64,000 nucleotides of DNA from Tropicimonas sp047971885 (GTDB taxonomy: Bacteria; Pseudomonadota; Alphaproteobacteria; Rhodobacterales; Rhodobacteraceae): contig NZ_JBKEAE010000063.1 of assembly GCF_047971885.1 (NCBI RefSeq), forward strand, positions 37,242 through 101,241. Reading direction: 5' to 3'. Both the position numbers and the translations under genes were made by a program. Below, piece by piece: positions 44,285 to 53,110 of this stretch. The notes below the pieces were generated by a model. That model saw nothing but the letters and a program-made list of their open reading frames with translations, had not been told where the DNA came from and did no database searches. The first letter of the stretch is position 1. Every line of letters starts with the position of its first letter.

Positions 44285-45421
44285 ATGGATTTCGGAACGG
44301 CTGGCGTGGCGCTCGGGCGGGTATGGCTGCCAGAGGCGGCAGGGCCGGCGGTCGTCACCCTGCGCGCGGGGCGCGTGATCGACATCACCTGCCGCACCGC
44401 GCCGACGGTCCGCGACATCTGCGAGATGGAGGATCCGGCCGGCTATGTCCGGCAGGCGAAGGGCCGCGATCTGGGTGCGCTCGAGGCGCTGGCCGCCGCC
44501 GATCCCGGCGATCCGGCGGCGTGCCATTTCCTTGCCCCGTGCGACCTTCAGGCAGTCAAGGCCTGCGGCGTGACCTTCGCCCGCTCGATGGTCGAACGTG
44601 TGATCGAGGAACGCGCATCGGGCGATCCGAAGCGCGCCGAGGATATCCGGGCCCGTGTCGGCTCGGCCATCGGCGACAGTCTTCGCAACCTGCGGGCCGG
44701 GTCCGAGGCGGCGCTACGGGTCAAGCAGGCGCTGATCGCCGAGGGGTTGTGGAGCCAGTATCTCGAGGTCGGCATCGGCCCGGATGCCGAGGTCTTTTCG
44801 AAGGCGCAGGTGCTTTCATCGGTCGGGCCGGGCGCCCGGGTCGGTCTGCATCCGGTCTCGACCTGGAACAACCCCGAGCCCGAGGTCGTTCTGGTCGTCG
44901 ATTCGACGGGCCGGATCGTCGGGGCGGCGCTCGGCAACGACGTCAACCTGCGCGACATCGAGGGGCGGTCCGCGCTGCTGCTGTCGAAGGCCAAGGACAA
45001 CAACGCCTCCTGCGCCATCGGGCCGGTCATCCGGCTGTTCGACGCGGGCTTCACGCTCGACGATATCCGGCGCGCGGAACTTGAACTGACCGTTACCGGC
45101 GAGGACGGCCATGTGCTGCGCGGCGCCTCGTCGATGGCCGAGATCAGCCGCGATCCCGAGGATCTGGTGGCCCAGACCATCGGACGCCATCACCAGTATC
45201 CCGACGGTCTGGTGCTGTTTCTCGGCACGCTCTTCGCGCCGACGCAGGACCGCGACATTCCCGGCCAGGGCTTTACCCACAAGCGGGGCGATGTGGTCGA
45301 AATCTCGGCGCCGGGGCTGGGAACCCTGCGCAACACGGTGCATCTTTCCACCGAATGCCCGTCGTGGACCTTTGGCATGAGCCACCTCATGCGGAACCTG
45401 TCGGAACGCGAACTGATCTGA
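44285..45421 (+). CDS. FAH-family hydrolase/dehydratase (2-keto-3-deoxypentonate dehydratase-like)
   Basis: The 378-aa protein has the fumarylacetoacetase-family C-domain: N-P-E-P-E-V-V-L-V-V (acidic metal ligands), G-N-D-V-N-L-R-D-I-E-G and S-K-A-K-D-N-N-A-S-C-A-I-G-P. Length and N-terminal domain match the 2-keto-3-deoxypentonate dehydratases that yield 2-oxoglutarate semialdehyde in the Weimberg-type pathway. The next gene is the matching semialdehyde dehydrogenase, which supports this. Confidence 0.82.
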   Translation: MDFGTAGVALGRVWLPEAAGPAVVTLRAGRVIDITCRTAPTVRDICEMEDPAGYVRQAKGRDLGALEALAAADPGDPAACHFLAPCDLQAVKACGVTFARSMVERVIEERASGDPKRAEDIRARVGSAIGDSLRNLRAGSEAALRVKQALIAEGLWSQYLEVGIGPDAEVFSKAQVLSSVGPGARVGLHPVSTWNNPEPEVVLVVDSTGRIVGAALGNDVNLRDIEGRSALLLSKAKDNNASCAIGPVIRLFDAGFTLDDIRRAELELTVTGEDGHVLRGASSMAEISRDPEDLVAQTIGRHHQYPDGLVLFLGTLFAPTQDRDIPGQGFTHKRGDVVEISAPGLGTLRNTVHLSTECPSWTFGMSHLMRNLSERELI

Positions 45422-45430
45422 GGAAGCGAG

Positions 45431-46936
45431 ATGCTGAGAGGAAAACACCTGATCGCCGGCGAGTGGGTCGGCAGCGACGCAACCTTCACCAACGAACCGC
45501 TGAGCGGGCAAGCGGATACCTTCGCCGCCGGCACGCCGGCATTGGTCGATCGCGCCGCCGCAGCGGCCGAGGACGCGTTCTGGAGCTCTGGCTACAGCCG
45601 CCGCGCCGCCCGTGTCGCCTTCCTGCGCCGGATCGCCGACGAGAACGAGGCGCGCGGCGCCGAGATCACTGCCATGGGGGTGAGGGAAACCGGCCTGTCC
45701 GAGGCGCGACTGGTCGGAGAGCGCGGCCGCACGACCGGCCAGCTCCGGCTCTTTGCCGATCACATCGAGGCGGGAGATTACCTCGACCGGCGCCACGACC
45801 CCGCCCTGCCTGATCGTGCACCGCTGCCCCGGCCCGACCTGCGCCTGATGCAGCGCCCGATCGGCCCGGTAGCGGTGTTTGGCGCCTCGAACTTCCCGCT
45901 GGCCTTCTCGACCGCCGGCGGGGATACCGCCGCCGCGCTCGCCGCCGGCTGCCCGGTGGTGGTCAAGGGACATTCGGCCCATCCCGGCGTTTCCGATCTG
46001 GTCGCACAGGCGGTGGATGCGGCGCGCGTGGCCTGCGATCTGCATCCCGGCACCTTCAGCCAGATTCAGGGCGGTAACCGCGCGGTGGGGCAGGCGCTGG
46101 TGCAGCATCCGCTGATCCGGGCGGTGGGCTTCACCGGATCGCTCGGCGGCGGGCGGGCTCTGTTCGATCTCTGCGCCGCGCGGCCCGATCCGATCCCCTT
46201 CTTCGGCGAACTCGGCTCGGTCAATCCGATGTTCGTGCTCGATGCGGCGCTTGCCGCGCGCGGAAGCGAAATCGCCGCCGGCTGGGCGGCGTCGCTGACC
46301 CTCGGCGCCGGACAATTCTGCACCAATCCTGGCATCGTCGTGCTGCCCGCCGGCCCGGCGGCCGATGCCTTTGTCGAGGCGGCGGAAGCCGCGCTGAAAC
46401 CGGTCGACGCCCAGATCATGCTGACTGGCGGCATCGCCTCGGCCTGCCGGGCGGGGCGCGACCGGATCGCCGCAATACCCGGCGTGCGCGCGGTGCTGGG
46501 CGTACCGTCCGGCCCGCGCGATGCCCGCCCCGGTCTTTTCGCGACGAACGGGGCGAACTGGCTGGCGCATGCCGCGCTCGCCGAGGAGGTCTTCGGCCCG
46601 GTGGGGCTGATCGTGACGGTGGCGGATGCGGCCGAACGCCTGAGCATCGCCCGCGCGCTCGAGGGTCAGCTTACCACGACACTGCACATGGACATGGCCG
46701 ACGCAGCCACCGCCCGGGCGCTGCTGCCGGTGCTCGAGCGCAGGGCCGGCCGGCTGCTGGTCAACGGCTATCCCACCGGGGTCGAGGTCTGCGACGCGAT
46801 GGTCCACGGCGGCCCCTATCCCGCCTCGACCAAGTTCGGCGCACCGTCGGTCGGCACGCTGTCCATCCGCCGCTTTCTCAGACCGGTCTGCTATCAGGGC
46901 TTCCCCGAAACGCTCCTGCCCGACGACCTGCGCTGA
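45431..46936 (+). CDS. Alpha-ketoglutaric semialdehyde (2,5-dioxovalerate) dehydrogenase
   Basis: The 501-aa aldehyde dehydrogenase has F-G-A-S-N-F-P-L-A-F (cofactor/substrate loop, about 155), F-T-G-S-L-G-G-G, F-F-G-E-L-G-S-V-N-P (catalytic Glu) and G-A-G-Q-F-C-T-N-P (catalytic Cys, about 297). These are close to KGSADH of the NADP-type group. Converts KGSA to 2-oxoglutarate, the last step of oxidative pentose degradation. Last gene of the operon. Confidence 0.88.
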   Translation: MLRGKHLIAGEWVGSDATFTNEPLSGQADTFAAGTPALVDRAAAAAEDAFWSSGYSRRAARVAFLRRIADENEARGAEITAMGVRETGLSEARLVGERGRTTGQLRLFADHIEAGDYLDRRHDPALPDRAPLPRPDLRLMQRPIGPVAVFGASNFPLAFSTAGGDTAAALAAGCPVVVKGHSAHPGVSDLVAQAVDAARVACDLHPGTFSQIQGGNRAVGQALVQHPLIRAVGFTGSLGGGRALFDLCAARPDPIPFFGELGSVNPMFVLDAALAARGSEIAAGWAASLTLGAGQFCTNPGIVVLPAGPAADAFVEAAEAALKPVDAQIMLTGGIASACRAGRDRIAAIPGVRAVLGVPSGPRDARPGLFATNGANWLAHAALAEEVFGPVGLIVTVADAAERLSIARALEGQLTTTLHMDMADAATARALLPVLERRAGRLLVNGYPTGVEVCDAMVHGGPYPASTKFGAPSVGTLSIRRFLRPVCYQGFPETLLPDDLR

Positions 46937-47506
46937 CGATCCTTTGGGCCGTGCTTTGCAGAATGCATGGAATCCAGGTTTGACGGCGGAATGGTCGTAT
47001 CGCCGGGCGATACGCTCCGCCGTCAAACCACCGGGTGAGTGGCGACGAGTCACCAGAGAACAGTCCGGCATACCGCGCTGTTCTCTCGAGCGGCTCCTCG
47101 TTCACGCCGTTCGGACAGAAAGACCTCGCTTGCGAAGCCTTCGGTTGTCCGCCCCGGTCATTCCTGATTGTTCAGGAATTCCGCTGTATTCGGGCGCTGT
47201 GCGTGCTGATGGGACCGATCATCGGATGCGCCGTTCCGGCCTCGGCGTCGTCGGAACCGTCCGGGCTTTCCTGTTGTACCCCCTTTGCCGTTGGTTACCC
47301 GGGTTGCTCCTGTCTTAATGCTACGTCAGCCGGCCGAAATTGGGAAACGGGCATCCGGCCGGATACGCTATCTTTCGGATAGGTGGCAGATGCCCGCGCC
47401 CGGTTGCGGCTATAGCCTGACGACTTCCTTCTGATCATGTTGTCAGGCCATAACTTTTTGATTTTACGCTGATGCCGCGCAAATTTGATGATCAAATCTG
47501 CTTCCG
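46937..47506. other. Non-coding region rich in inverted repeats (possible structured RNA or element)
   Basis: No convincing gene in 570 bp. A nested hairpin is at 46977-47029: outer arms GGTTTGACGGCGGA/TCCGCCGTCAAACC and inner arms GTATCGC/GCGATAC, all perfect. AGAGAACAG/CTGTTCTCT pair at 47055-47086. TTCCTGA/TCAGGAA pair at 47161-47178. A GGGCATC/GATGCCC structure lies about 47348-47394. GCCTGAC/GTCAGGC at 47415-47448 is followed by a T-rich stretch. GCAAATTTGAT/ATCAAATCTGC (one mismatch) at 47479-47501 abuts the DhaK-type stop. The first may end the sugar operon, the fifth may be a terminator, and the rest are unexplained. Confidence 0.55.
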
Positions 47507-49279
47507 TCAGCTATATCGGCGGGCAGTGTCGAAGGATCGGGTCATGGCGTCAAGGATGACATGGGTCGAGGCCGCGCCGGGATCGACATGGCCGATCGAG
47601 CGGGCGCCGAGTTTCTTGGATCTTCCGCGCCGGCTTTCCATGTCCTTCGTTGCCTCCGCCCCCGCCAGCGCCCCCGCCGTCGCCGCCTGCAACACGCCGG
47701 CGGTGTCGGCACCGCCGTCTGCTGCCCGCCGGGCGGCCTCGGCGGCGGGTTTCCAGGCATCGATCATCGTCTTGTCGCCGGGTGCGGCCCCGCCGCGGCT
47801 CAGGATACCCGCGAGCATCCCCTCGACCCAGGCTGCCATCGCCCCGGCGTCGAGGTTCAGCCGGTCCGATACCGCCTGTCCCGCGCTGGCGAAAGCGGTG
47901 GCGTAGAGCGGGCCGGACGATGCTCCGACCGCGTCGAGAAACGCCTTGGCCATCAGGTTCGAGGTCTCGCTGATCGTCGCCGACTGGTCGCTTCCGTCCA
48001 GTGCGGCGCGCACCGCCGTCCAGCCGATATCCATCGTCACCCCGTGATCGCCGTCGCCGATCACGCCGTCGAGCGCGCTCAGGCGATCCTTGTCGCGGGC
48101 GATCGCAGCGGCGGCGGCATACATCATCGCACGGAACGACGCCGGTGTAACCGGACCGTCCGCTTTCAGCGTGGCACGGTCCACCTGCGCGGCGTCCCGT
48201 GCTGCCGAATATTCCCGCCGGCTGCGGCGGGCGCCCGCAGCGGGGGCGGGCGGGGCGCCCACCGTCAGGGCGGGCGTGCGGCAGGGATGATCGAGCAGCA
48301 TGCGCAATTCGTCGTCGAGTCGCAGCAACGTGACCGAGGCGCCCGCCATCTCGAGCGAGGTGCAGTATTCGCCGACCCAGCTATGATAGATGCCCACACC
48401 CCTGTCGCCGAGTATCTGCGCCACCCGCCGGTGCAGCAGGTAAAGCTCCATCAGCGAGGTAGAGCCGAGCCCGTTCACCAGCACCGCAACCTGCGCGCCA
48501 TCGGACAGGTTCATTTCGTTCAGGATCGGGGCCATCAGCTGGTCTGTCACCGAATCGGCGCTTTCCACCTTGCCGCGCCGCATTCCCGGCTCGCCGTGGA
48601 TGCCCATGCCGATTTCCATCTCGTCCTCGCCGATTTCGAAGTTCGGCTTCAGGGTCTGCGGCATCGAGCAGGCCGACAGCGCAACCCCCATCGAAAGTGT
48701 CGCCGCGCTGGCCTTGCGGGCCGCCGTCTCGACCGCGCCGAGCGGCCAGCCCAGATCGGCCGCCGCGCCGGCGATCTTGAAGACGAAGAAATCGCCCGCG
48801 ATGCCCCGTCGCTCCCCGGCGCGTGCCTGCGGCGCCGAAGCCACGTCGTCGATCACCTGGATCGAGCGGACGTCGATCCCGAGACGGGTGCATTCCTCGG
48901 CCGCCATGTCGAAGTTCAGCACGTCGCCGGTGTAGTTTCCGTACAGGAACACGACGCCCGCGCCGCCATCGGCCGCCATCGCGGCCTCCTTGATCTGCTC
49001 GGGCGAGGGCGAGGCGAAGACATTGCCCACCGCCGCCGCATCCGCCAGTCCGCGCCCGACATAGCCGGCAAAGGCGGGCTCGTGTCCCGAGCCGCCGCCG
49101 ATCACGATGCCCACCTTGCCGTCGCGCGGCCCGTCGACCGCGACGACGGCGCGCCCTGTCGCGCCCTCGACCCGCAGCATGTCCGGATGGGCCGATACCA
49201 TCCCCTCGATCATCTCGGGAATGATCGCCTCGGGTCCGTTCATCAGCTTCTTGGTCATTCCTTCGCGCCTCTCGGTCAT
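47507..49279 (-). CDS. Dihydroxyacetone/erythrulose kinase (fused DhaK-DhaL)
   Basis: ATG 49279 follows GGAGGAGA; an upstream GTG would include the Shine-Dalgarno itself. 590 aa. The DhaK domain (1-330) has G-G-G-S-G-H-E-P-A-F, G-D-V-L-N-F-D-M-A and His228 in G-I-H-G-E-P-G, which forms the hemiaminal with the ketose. The DhaL domain (about 380-590) has G-D-G-D-H-G and G-A-S-S-G-P-L. ATP-dependent single-chain form. Substrate may be dihydroxyacetone or erythrulose; the split transketolase facing it would supply dihydroxyacetone if it acts like apulose-4-phosphate transketolase (inference). Confidence 0.9.
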   Translation of the reverse strand: MTERREGMTKKLMNGPEAIIPEMIEGMVSAHPDMLRVEGATGRAVVAVDGPRDGKVGIVIGGGSGHEPAFAGYVGRGLADAAAVGNVFASPSPEQIKEAAMAADGGAGVVFLYGNYTGDVLNFDMAAEECTRLGIDVRSIQVIDDVASAPQARAGERRGIAGDFFVFKIAGAAADLGWPLGAVETAARKASAATLSMGVALSACSMPQTLKPNFEIGEDEMEIGMGIHGEPGMRRGKVESADSVTDQLMAPILNEMNLSDGAQVAVLVNGLGSTSLMELYLLHRRVAQILGDRGVGIYHSWVGEYCTSLEMAGASVTLLRLDDELRMLLDHPCRTPALTVGAPPAPAAGARRSRREYSAARDAAQVDRATLKADGPVTPASFRAMMYAAAAAIARDKDRLSALDGVIGDGDHGVTMDIGWTAVRAALDGSDQSATISETSNLMAKAFLDAVGASSGPLYATAFASAGQAVSDRLNLDAGAMAAWVEGMLAGILSRGGAAPGDKTMIDAWKPAAEAARRAADGGADTAGVLQAATAGALAGAEATKDMESRRGRSKKLGARSIGHVDPGAASTHVILDAMTRSFDTARRYS

Positions 49280-49322
49280 CTGTTTCTCCTCCACTTTCGC
49301 GTCGGGCAGCCCGCCCCGGCGT

Positions 49323-50138
49323 TCAGCGCCCGCCGACGAAATTTCTTGCCGCCGCGACGGTACGTTCCAGCCAGGGTTGTTCCTGTGCCATGGTTTCCTC
49401 GAGCGTCGCGCCGAGTGGCAGCCAGTGTTCGAGGATCACGCTCATGCCTTCTGCGCGATCCGGAATCTGATCGAGTATCCACGGGATATTCGCCCGCCCC
49501 TCGCCGAGCGGCACGCCGCGAATACGGAAACCCACACCGTAGGGATCGGGTTCGATCACGTAATCCTTCAGGTGCAGGTTGATGGCATAGGGCGCCAGCA
49601 TGGTGATGGTCTCTTCCGGCCACTCGCCGGCACAGATCGAGTTGGCGACATCGAGACAGACACCGAGCGCCGGGTCGTCCACGGTATCGAGCAATTCGAC
49701 CATGCGCGGTGAAGGATAGTTGAAGTGGTTTTCGATGGCGATCCGGATGCCGGCCGATTTCGCGTCCTCGACCAGCGGGCGAAGCTCGGCGGCCAGTTCC
49801 GGTACCGGCACCCTGCTGTCGGCGGCGTCAAGCGCCACGCGCATGATGCGGGAATCGATCACACGGCAGATGCCGAGATAGCGCGCGACCTCCTCGGCAT
49901 TGAAACACTGGGTGCCGACCTCAAGGGTAATGCCCTTGTCGCGTGCGGTCGTGGCCAGCCGCTCCAGATCGGCGGGCGGCAGCCGGTCGAGCGGCATGTT
50001 GTCCGCATACTGAACCAGGTCGAGGCCCAGCCCCTGAGCCGCGTTGAGCACGTCGAAAGGTGTCATCGGGCGCGGGGGGACCTGTTCTCTGATCCCGATC
50101 GACCAGCGATAGGCGTAACTTCCCAGACCGAGTTGCAT
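49323..50138 (-). CDS. Xylose-isomerase-like TIM-barrel protein (sugar isomerase or decarboxylase)
   Basis: ATG 50138 follows GGAGGAAAT; 271 aa. TIM-barrel metal site: Glu in L-E-V-G-T, I-A-I-E-N-H, C-L-D-V-A-N, L-H-L-K-D-Y and I-L-E-H-W. Such proteins include hydroxypyruvate, apiose and tagatose-type isomerases/epimerases and a 3-oxo-isoapionate decarboxylase. It precedes the DHA-type kinase by 43 bp on the same strand. Confidence 0.78.
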   Translation of the reverse strand: MQLGLGSYAYRWSIGIREQVPPRPMTPFDVLNAAQGLGLDLVQYADNMPLDRLPPADLERLATTARDKGITLEVGTQCFNAEEVARYLGICRVIDSRIMRVALDAADSRVPVPELAAELRPLVEDAKSAGIRIAIENHFNYPSPRMVELLDTVDDPALGVCLDVANSICAGEWPEETITMLAPYAINLHLKDYVIEPDPYGVGFRIRGVPLGEGRANIPWILDQIPDRAEGMSVILEHWLPLGATLEETMAQEQPWLERTVAAARNFVGGR

Positions 50139-50344
50139 GGTATTTCCTCCACATCGACTGGCGGTGCCGATCCCCGGGTGCGGGTATCGTCGCGCCGGCA
50201 GGCGCGCCCGATCAGAAACCAAAAATCATCGGGTTTATATGTAGCTCTGCTACGCATCTTGGTAATTCTTGTTTGTATATCTGCGGCGGAATTTGCCGCA
50301 GTCTCGATACACCGGTGTGATCCGACATACCGGTGGGAGGGATC
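50139..50344. promoter_or_regulatory. Divergent promoter region with a perfect inverted repeat
   Basis: 206 bp between divergent operons. The AT-rich core (about 50220-50280) is followed by CTGCGGC-N7-GCCGCAG (50281-50301), a perfect 7-bp dyad and a candidate operator for the LysR regulator at 55916 or an unseen regulator. ATG 50345 is preceded by GGGAGGG. Confidence 0.4.
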
Positions 50345-51199
50345 ATGGCAATCGACGACCGGGCCGCTCAGCGGTCGAATGTATCGCTGGCACGGCGTGC
50401 CCATAACATCCGGCGCAAGGCCGTTCAGATGGGCGAGGTTCAGGGTCAGGGTTATGTCGGGCAGGCGCTCGGCGTTGCCGACGTTCTGGCGGTGTCTTTC
50501 TTTCATGCCATCGATTTTCGCGCCGAAGACCCCGAATGGGAGGGGCGCGACCGGTACCTGCTCTCCATCGGTCATTACGCCATCGCCTTCTATGCCGCCC
50601 TGATGGAGGCCGGCATCCTGCCCGAGGAGGAACTTGCCACCTACGGGATGGACGACAGCCGCATGCCGATGTCGGGCATGGCGAGCTATACGCCGGGGAT
50701 GGAGATGAGCGGCGGCTCGCTGGGGCTCGGGCTGGGGGTTGCGGCTGGCCGGGCGCTCGGGCTGAAACGCAAGGGCAATCCGGCCTTTGTGTTCAATCTG
50801 ATGTCGGATGGGGAAATGGGCGAAGGTTCGACCTGGGAGGCGGCGATGAGCGCCGCCCACCATCGCCTCGACAACCTGATCTGCATCGTCGATTTCAACA
50901 ACCAGCAGGCCGACGGCCCGTCGACGCACATGCTTTCGGCCGAGCCGGTGCTCGACAAGTGGCGGGCATTCGGCTGGTTCGCCCAGCGGGTCGACGGCAA
51001 CGATATCGACGCGCTGGTCGCGGCCTTCGATGCGGCGCGCGCGCTCGACGAGCCACGCCCGCGCGTCATCATCTGCGACACGGTGATGTGCAAGGGGGTG
51101 CCGTTCCTCGAACGCCGCGAAATGACTCATTTCGTCCGGGTCGAACCCGACGAATGGCAAAAGGCGCTCGCCGCGCTCGACGAGGAGGCCCCGCAATGA
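50345..51199 (+). CDS. Transketolase, N-terminal (TPP-binding) subunit
   Basis: ATG 50345, 284 aa, equal to the first third of a full transketolase. TPP/Mg motif S-D-G-E-M-G-E-G ... N-N-Q (about 153-185), and an early H-Y-A-I-A-F-Y loop. Works as a heterodimer with the next gene, whose ATG overlaps this stop. Split transketolases occur for dedicated substrates such as apulose-4-phosphate; housekeeping enzymes are usually one chain. Substrate here unproven. Confidence 0.9.
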   Translation: MAIDDRAAQRSNVSLARRAHNIRRKAVQMGEVQGQGYVGQALGVADVLAVSFFHAIDFRAEDPEWEGRDRYLLSIGHYAIAFYAALMEAGILPEEELATYGMDDSRMPMSGMASYTPGMEMSGGSLGLGLGVAAGRALGLKRKGNPAFVFNLMSDGEMGEGSTWEAAMSAAHHRLDNLICIVDFNNQQADGPSTHMLSAEPVLDKWRAFGWFAQRVDGNDIDALVAAFDAARALDEPRPRVIICDTVMCKGVPFLERREMTHFVRVEPDEWQKALAALDEEAPQ

Positions 51200-52224
51200 G
51201 CACGTCATCCCGCGCCCGGAAATACCAGCCCCGCGCCGTTCCGGCGACGCAGCAGGCGACCTCGGCGATGATCGCCTCGCTCGAGGCCGAGGGCTATGGC
51301 ACGGTGTCGGCGCCGTTCGGGCACGCGCTGGTCCGGATGGCCGGCAGCGACCGGCGCATCGTCGGACTTTCGGCCGATCTGTCGAAATATACCGACCTGC
51401 ATGTCTTTGCCAGGGCCCACCCGGACCGGTTCTATCAGATGGGAATGGCCGAACAGGTGCTGATGGCGGCCTCTGCCGGGCTGGCGCACGAGGGGTTCAT
51501 CCCCTTCGCCACGACCTATGCGGTCTTCGCCTCGCGCCGCGCCTGCGATTTCGTCAGCCAGACGATCGCCGAGGAGAACCTGCCGGTCAAGATTTGCTGC
51601 GCCCTGCCGGGGCTGACCTCGGGCTACGGGCCCAGCCACCAGGCGACCGAGGATATCGCGATCTTTCGCGGCATCCCGGGACTGACCATCATCGACCCCT
51701 GCGATGCGACGGACGTGGCGCAGATGGTTCCGGCCATGGCGGCGCACGAGGGCCCGGTCTATGCGCGGCTGCTGCGCGGGCAGGTCGCCGATGTGCTGAC
51801 CCGCCACAAGCCCGATTATCGCTTTGAGATCGGCCGCGCGCAGATGATCCGCGACGGGCGCGATGTGCTGGTGGTCTCATCCGGGATCATGACGATGCGC
51901 GCGCTCGACGCGGCGACCGATCTTGCCGCCGATGGCATCGACGTGGCCGTCCTGCACTGCCCGACGATCAAGCCGCTCGACACCGCGACGATCCTGGCGC
52001 AGGCCGGCCACGGCCGGCTGCTGGTCGTGGCGGAAAATCACACGCGCATCGGTGGCCTGGGCGAGGCGGTGGCGGCGGCGCTCCTGACGGCCGGGGTGAC
52101 ACCGGTCTTTCGCCAGATCGGTCTGCCCGACGAATTCCTCGAAGCCGGCGCCCTGCCGACACTGCACGACATGTATGGCATCAGCCGCCGCGCCGTTGCC
52201 GACCAGATCCGGGGCTGGCTCTGA
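51196..52224 (+). CDS. Transketolase, C-terminal (pyrimidine-binding) subunit
   Basis: ATG 51196 in the previous stop; 342 aa. Contains the transketolase PYR domain (L-S-A-D-L-S-K-Y-T, M-G-M-A-E-Q-V-L-M, F-I-P-F-A-T-T-Y-A-V-F) with the conserved Glu that activates TPP, then a C-terminal domain. Forms the active enzyme with the preceding subunit. Confidence 0.9.
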   Translation: MSTSSRARKYQPRAVPATQQATSAMIASLEAEGYGTVSAPFGHALVRMAGSDRRIVGLSADLSKYTDLHVFARAHPDRFYQMGMAEQVLMAASAGLAHEGFIPFATTYAVFASRRACDFVSQTIAEENLPVKICCALPGLTSGYGPSHQATEDIAIFRGIPGLTIIDPCDATDVAQMVPAMAAHEGPVYARLLRGQVADVLTRHKPDYRFEIGRAQMIRDGRDVLVVSSGIMTMRALDAATDLAADGIDVAVLHCPTIKPLDTATILAQAGHGRLLVVAENHTRIGGLGEAVAAALLTAGVTPVFRQIGLPDEFLEAGALPTLHDMYGISRRAVADQIRGWL

Positions 52225-52253
52225 CAGCCCTCACAGAAGAACGGAGACAACAG

Positions 52254-53006
52254 ATGGGACTTCTCGAAGGCCGGTATGCGGTCATCACCGGTGCGGCCTC
52301 GCCGCGCGGGCTCGGCAAGGCGACGGCGCAGCTTTTCGCCGAACATGGCGCGAAGGTCGCGATCCTCGATCTCGACGCGGCGCAGGCCGAGGCGGCGGCG
52401 GCCGATCTCGGCGCGGGCCATGTCGGCATGGCCTGCAACGTCACCGACAAGCCGATGGTGCAGGCGGTCATGGACGCGCTGGTGGCGAAATGGGGCCGGG
52501 TGGACATTCTGGTCAACAATGCCGGCATCACCCAGCCGCTGAAGATCATGGAGATCGAACCCGACAATTACGAGGCGGTCACCGATGTCAGCCTGCGCGG
52601 CACGCTCTATTGCTCGCAGGCGCTGATCCCGCAGTTCCGGGCGCAGAAATCGGGCTCGATCGTCAACCTGTCGTCGGTTTCGGCGCAGCGCGGCGGTGGC
52701 ATCTTCGGCGGTCCGCATTATTCGGCCGCCAAGGCCGGCGTGCTGGGCCTGAGCAAGGCGATGGCGCGCGAACTGGCGCCCGACAACGTGCGCGTCAATG
52801 CCATCTGCCCGGGATTCATCGCTACCGACATCACCGCCGGCAAGCTGACGCCGCAGATGCGCGAACAGGTCCTCGCCGGTATTCCGATGGGCCGCGCCGG
52901 CGAAGCCTCCGATGTTGCCGGCTGCGCGCTGTTTCTGGCCTCGGACCTCTCGGCCTACTGCACCGGAACCGAGGTCGACGTGAACGGCGGCTCGCTCATC
53001 CACTGA
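52254..53006 (+). CDS. Short-chain dehydrogenase/reductase (polyol or sugar dehydrogenase)
   Basis: The 250-aa protein has T-G-A-A-S-P-R-G-L-G (NAD loop with an insertion), N-N-A-G-I, and Tyr156-x-x-x-Lys160 (Y-S-A-A-K). Placed between transketolase and TRAP genes, so it likely oxidises the imported polyol or sugar. Exact substrate not readable from sequence. Confidence 0.88.
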   Translation: MGLLEGRYAVITGAASPRGLGKATAQLFAEHGAKVAILDLDAAQAEAAAADLGAGHVGMACNVTDKPMVQAVMDALVAKWGRVDILVNNAGITQPLKIMEIEPDNYEAVTDVSLRGTLYCSQALIPQFRAQKSGSIVNLSSVSAQRGGGIFGGPHYSAAKAGVLGLSKAMARELAPDNVRVNAICPGFIATDITAGKLTPQMREQVLAGIPMGRAGEASDVAGCALFLASDLSAYCTGTEVDVNGGSLIH

Positions 53007-53110
53007 AACGGGACACTGCGGCCCGCGCCGGAGAAGCGCGGGCGGCGGACCGCTATCGTACATGCGGCATCCGTGCCGCCGGAACACACACGATCGGGAG
53101 GAGAAAACCG

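Noticed and set aside
44816..47071. Very long open frame (751 codons) on the minus strand
   Set aside because: It is antisense to the FAH-family and aldehyde dehydrogenase genes, has low-complexity Arg/Gly/Ala composition and no recognisable domain; an artefact of high-GC codon bias.
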